Of a stretch of 64,000 nt of DNA, positions 63,963 through 64,000 are shown one piece after another. The stretch is from Sphingobium sp. Lineage in GTDB: Bacteria; Pseudomonadota; Alphaproteobacteria; Sphingomonadales; Sphingomonadaceae. The stretch's first letter is position 1, and each line of letters starts with the position of its first letter. The notes under the pieces were generated by a model. It had not been told where the DNA came from. It saw only the letters and a program-made list of their open reading frames with translations, and did not search any database. A program made the position numbers and the translations under genes. Location: the NCBI GenBank assembly GCA_023266575.1, contig JAHFPV010000014.1:55637-119636 (forward strand), in the 5' to 3' direction.

Positions 63963-64000
63963 TGACGGATGGGACCGTGGGTTTCTGGGTTAGAGCCGAA

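Overview
This window is a high-GC, gene-dense stretch of chromosome from an alphaproteobacterium, most likely a Sphingomonadaceae member (Sphingobium or Sphingomonas type). That placement rests on the TamAB pair, a DUF1465/RcdA protein, a PutA-Lrp pair, a xylX-xylB pair resembling Caulobacter, a zinc-less DksA, and the dispersed palindromic repeats. It is inferred from content recalled from memory, not from a database search. I saw no rRNA, tRNA, CRISPR array, insertion sequence or prophage.

Layout. 1-4.0 kb (minus): carA, rraB, a small membrane protein and the start of carB (cut by the window edge) are joined by stop/start overlaps. 4.1-9.1 kb (plus): yqeY, a GIY-YIG gene, dnaG and rpoD, a macromolecular-synthesis cluster. 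9.2-12.4 kb: a hypothetical, a MoxR ATPase, a GFA-fold protein and a secreted hypothetical. 12.4-19.5 kb: a divergent catabolic island, with TetR, an SDR and a TIM-barrel protein on minus, and a Rieske oxygenase, a SnoaL-like protein, an MDR reductase and an MHS-type transporter on plus. 19.5-23.7 kb: putA with a divergent Lrp regulator. 23.7-27.9 kb: glucuronate catabolism (uxuB, uxaC) with a divergent LacI regulator. 27.9-30.3 kb: purB, an EF-hand protein and a small membrane protein. 30.4-34.7 kb: a D-xylose (Weimberg-type) operon xylX-xylB-sugar porter-mutarotase behind a LacI-type operator. 34.7-38.0 kb: a LapA-like protein, pyrF, a small outer-membrane barrel and sdaA.

38.0-46.5 kb is a minus-strand envelope and cell-cycle block (tamB, tamA, rcdA, a YdcH protein, PilZ, dksA). 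46.9-48.0 kb holds a serine/glycine-repeat protein with a PEP-CTERM-like tail. 48.3-54.5 kb has a host-attachment-family protein, serS, surE, an NlpD-like lipoprotein, a K+ channel and rimO. 54.6-63.8 kb holds a DUF3298-like lipoprotein, a leucyl aminopeptidase, a MarR-NlpC/P60-argC operon, a DUF6961-like protein, a PQQ-type sugar dehydrogenase, a DUF815 ATPase and the threonylcarbamoyl-AMP synthase.

The most unusual material is palindromic. One family of paired repeats (arms containing GTTTCTCGACTTCGCTCG) sits in at least five places and supplies the C-terminus of the GIY-YIG protein. A second GC-rich palindrome is inserted in frame in carA. A pair of related hairpins with a shared TGACATTTG core lies just upstream of the MarR gene. 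A perfect 30-bp palindrome lies near the right edge.
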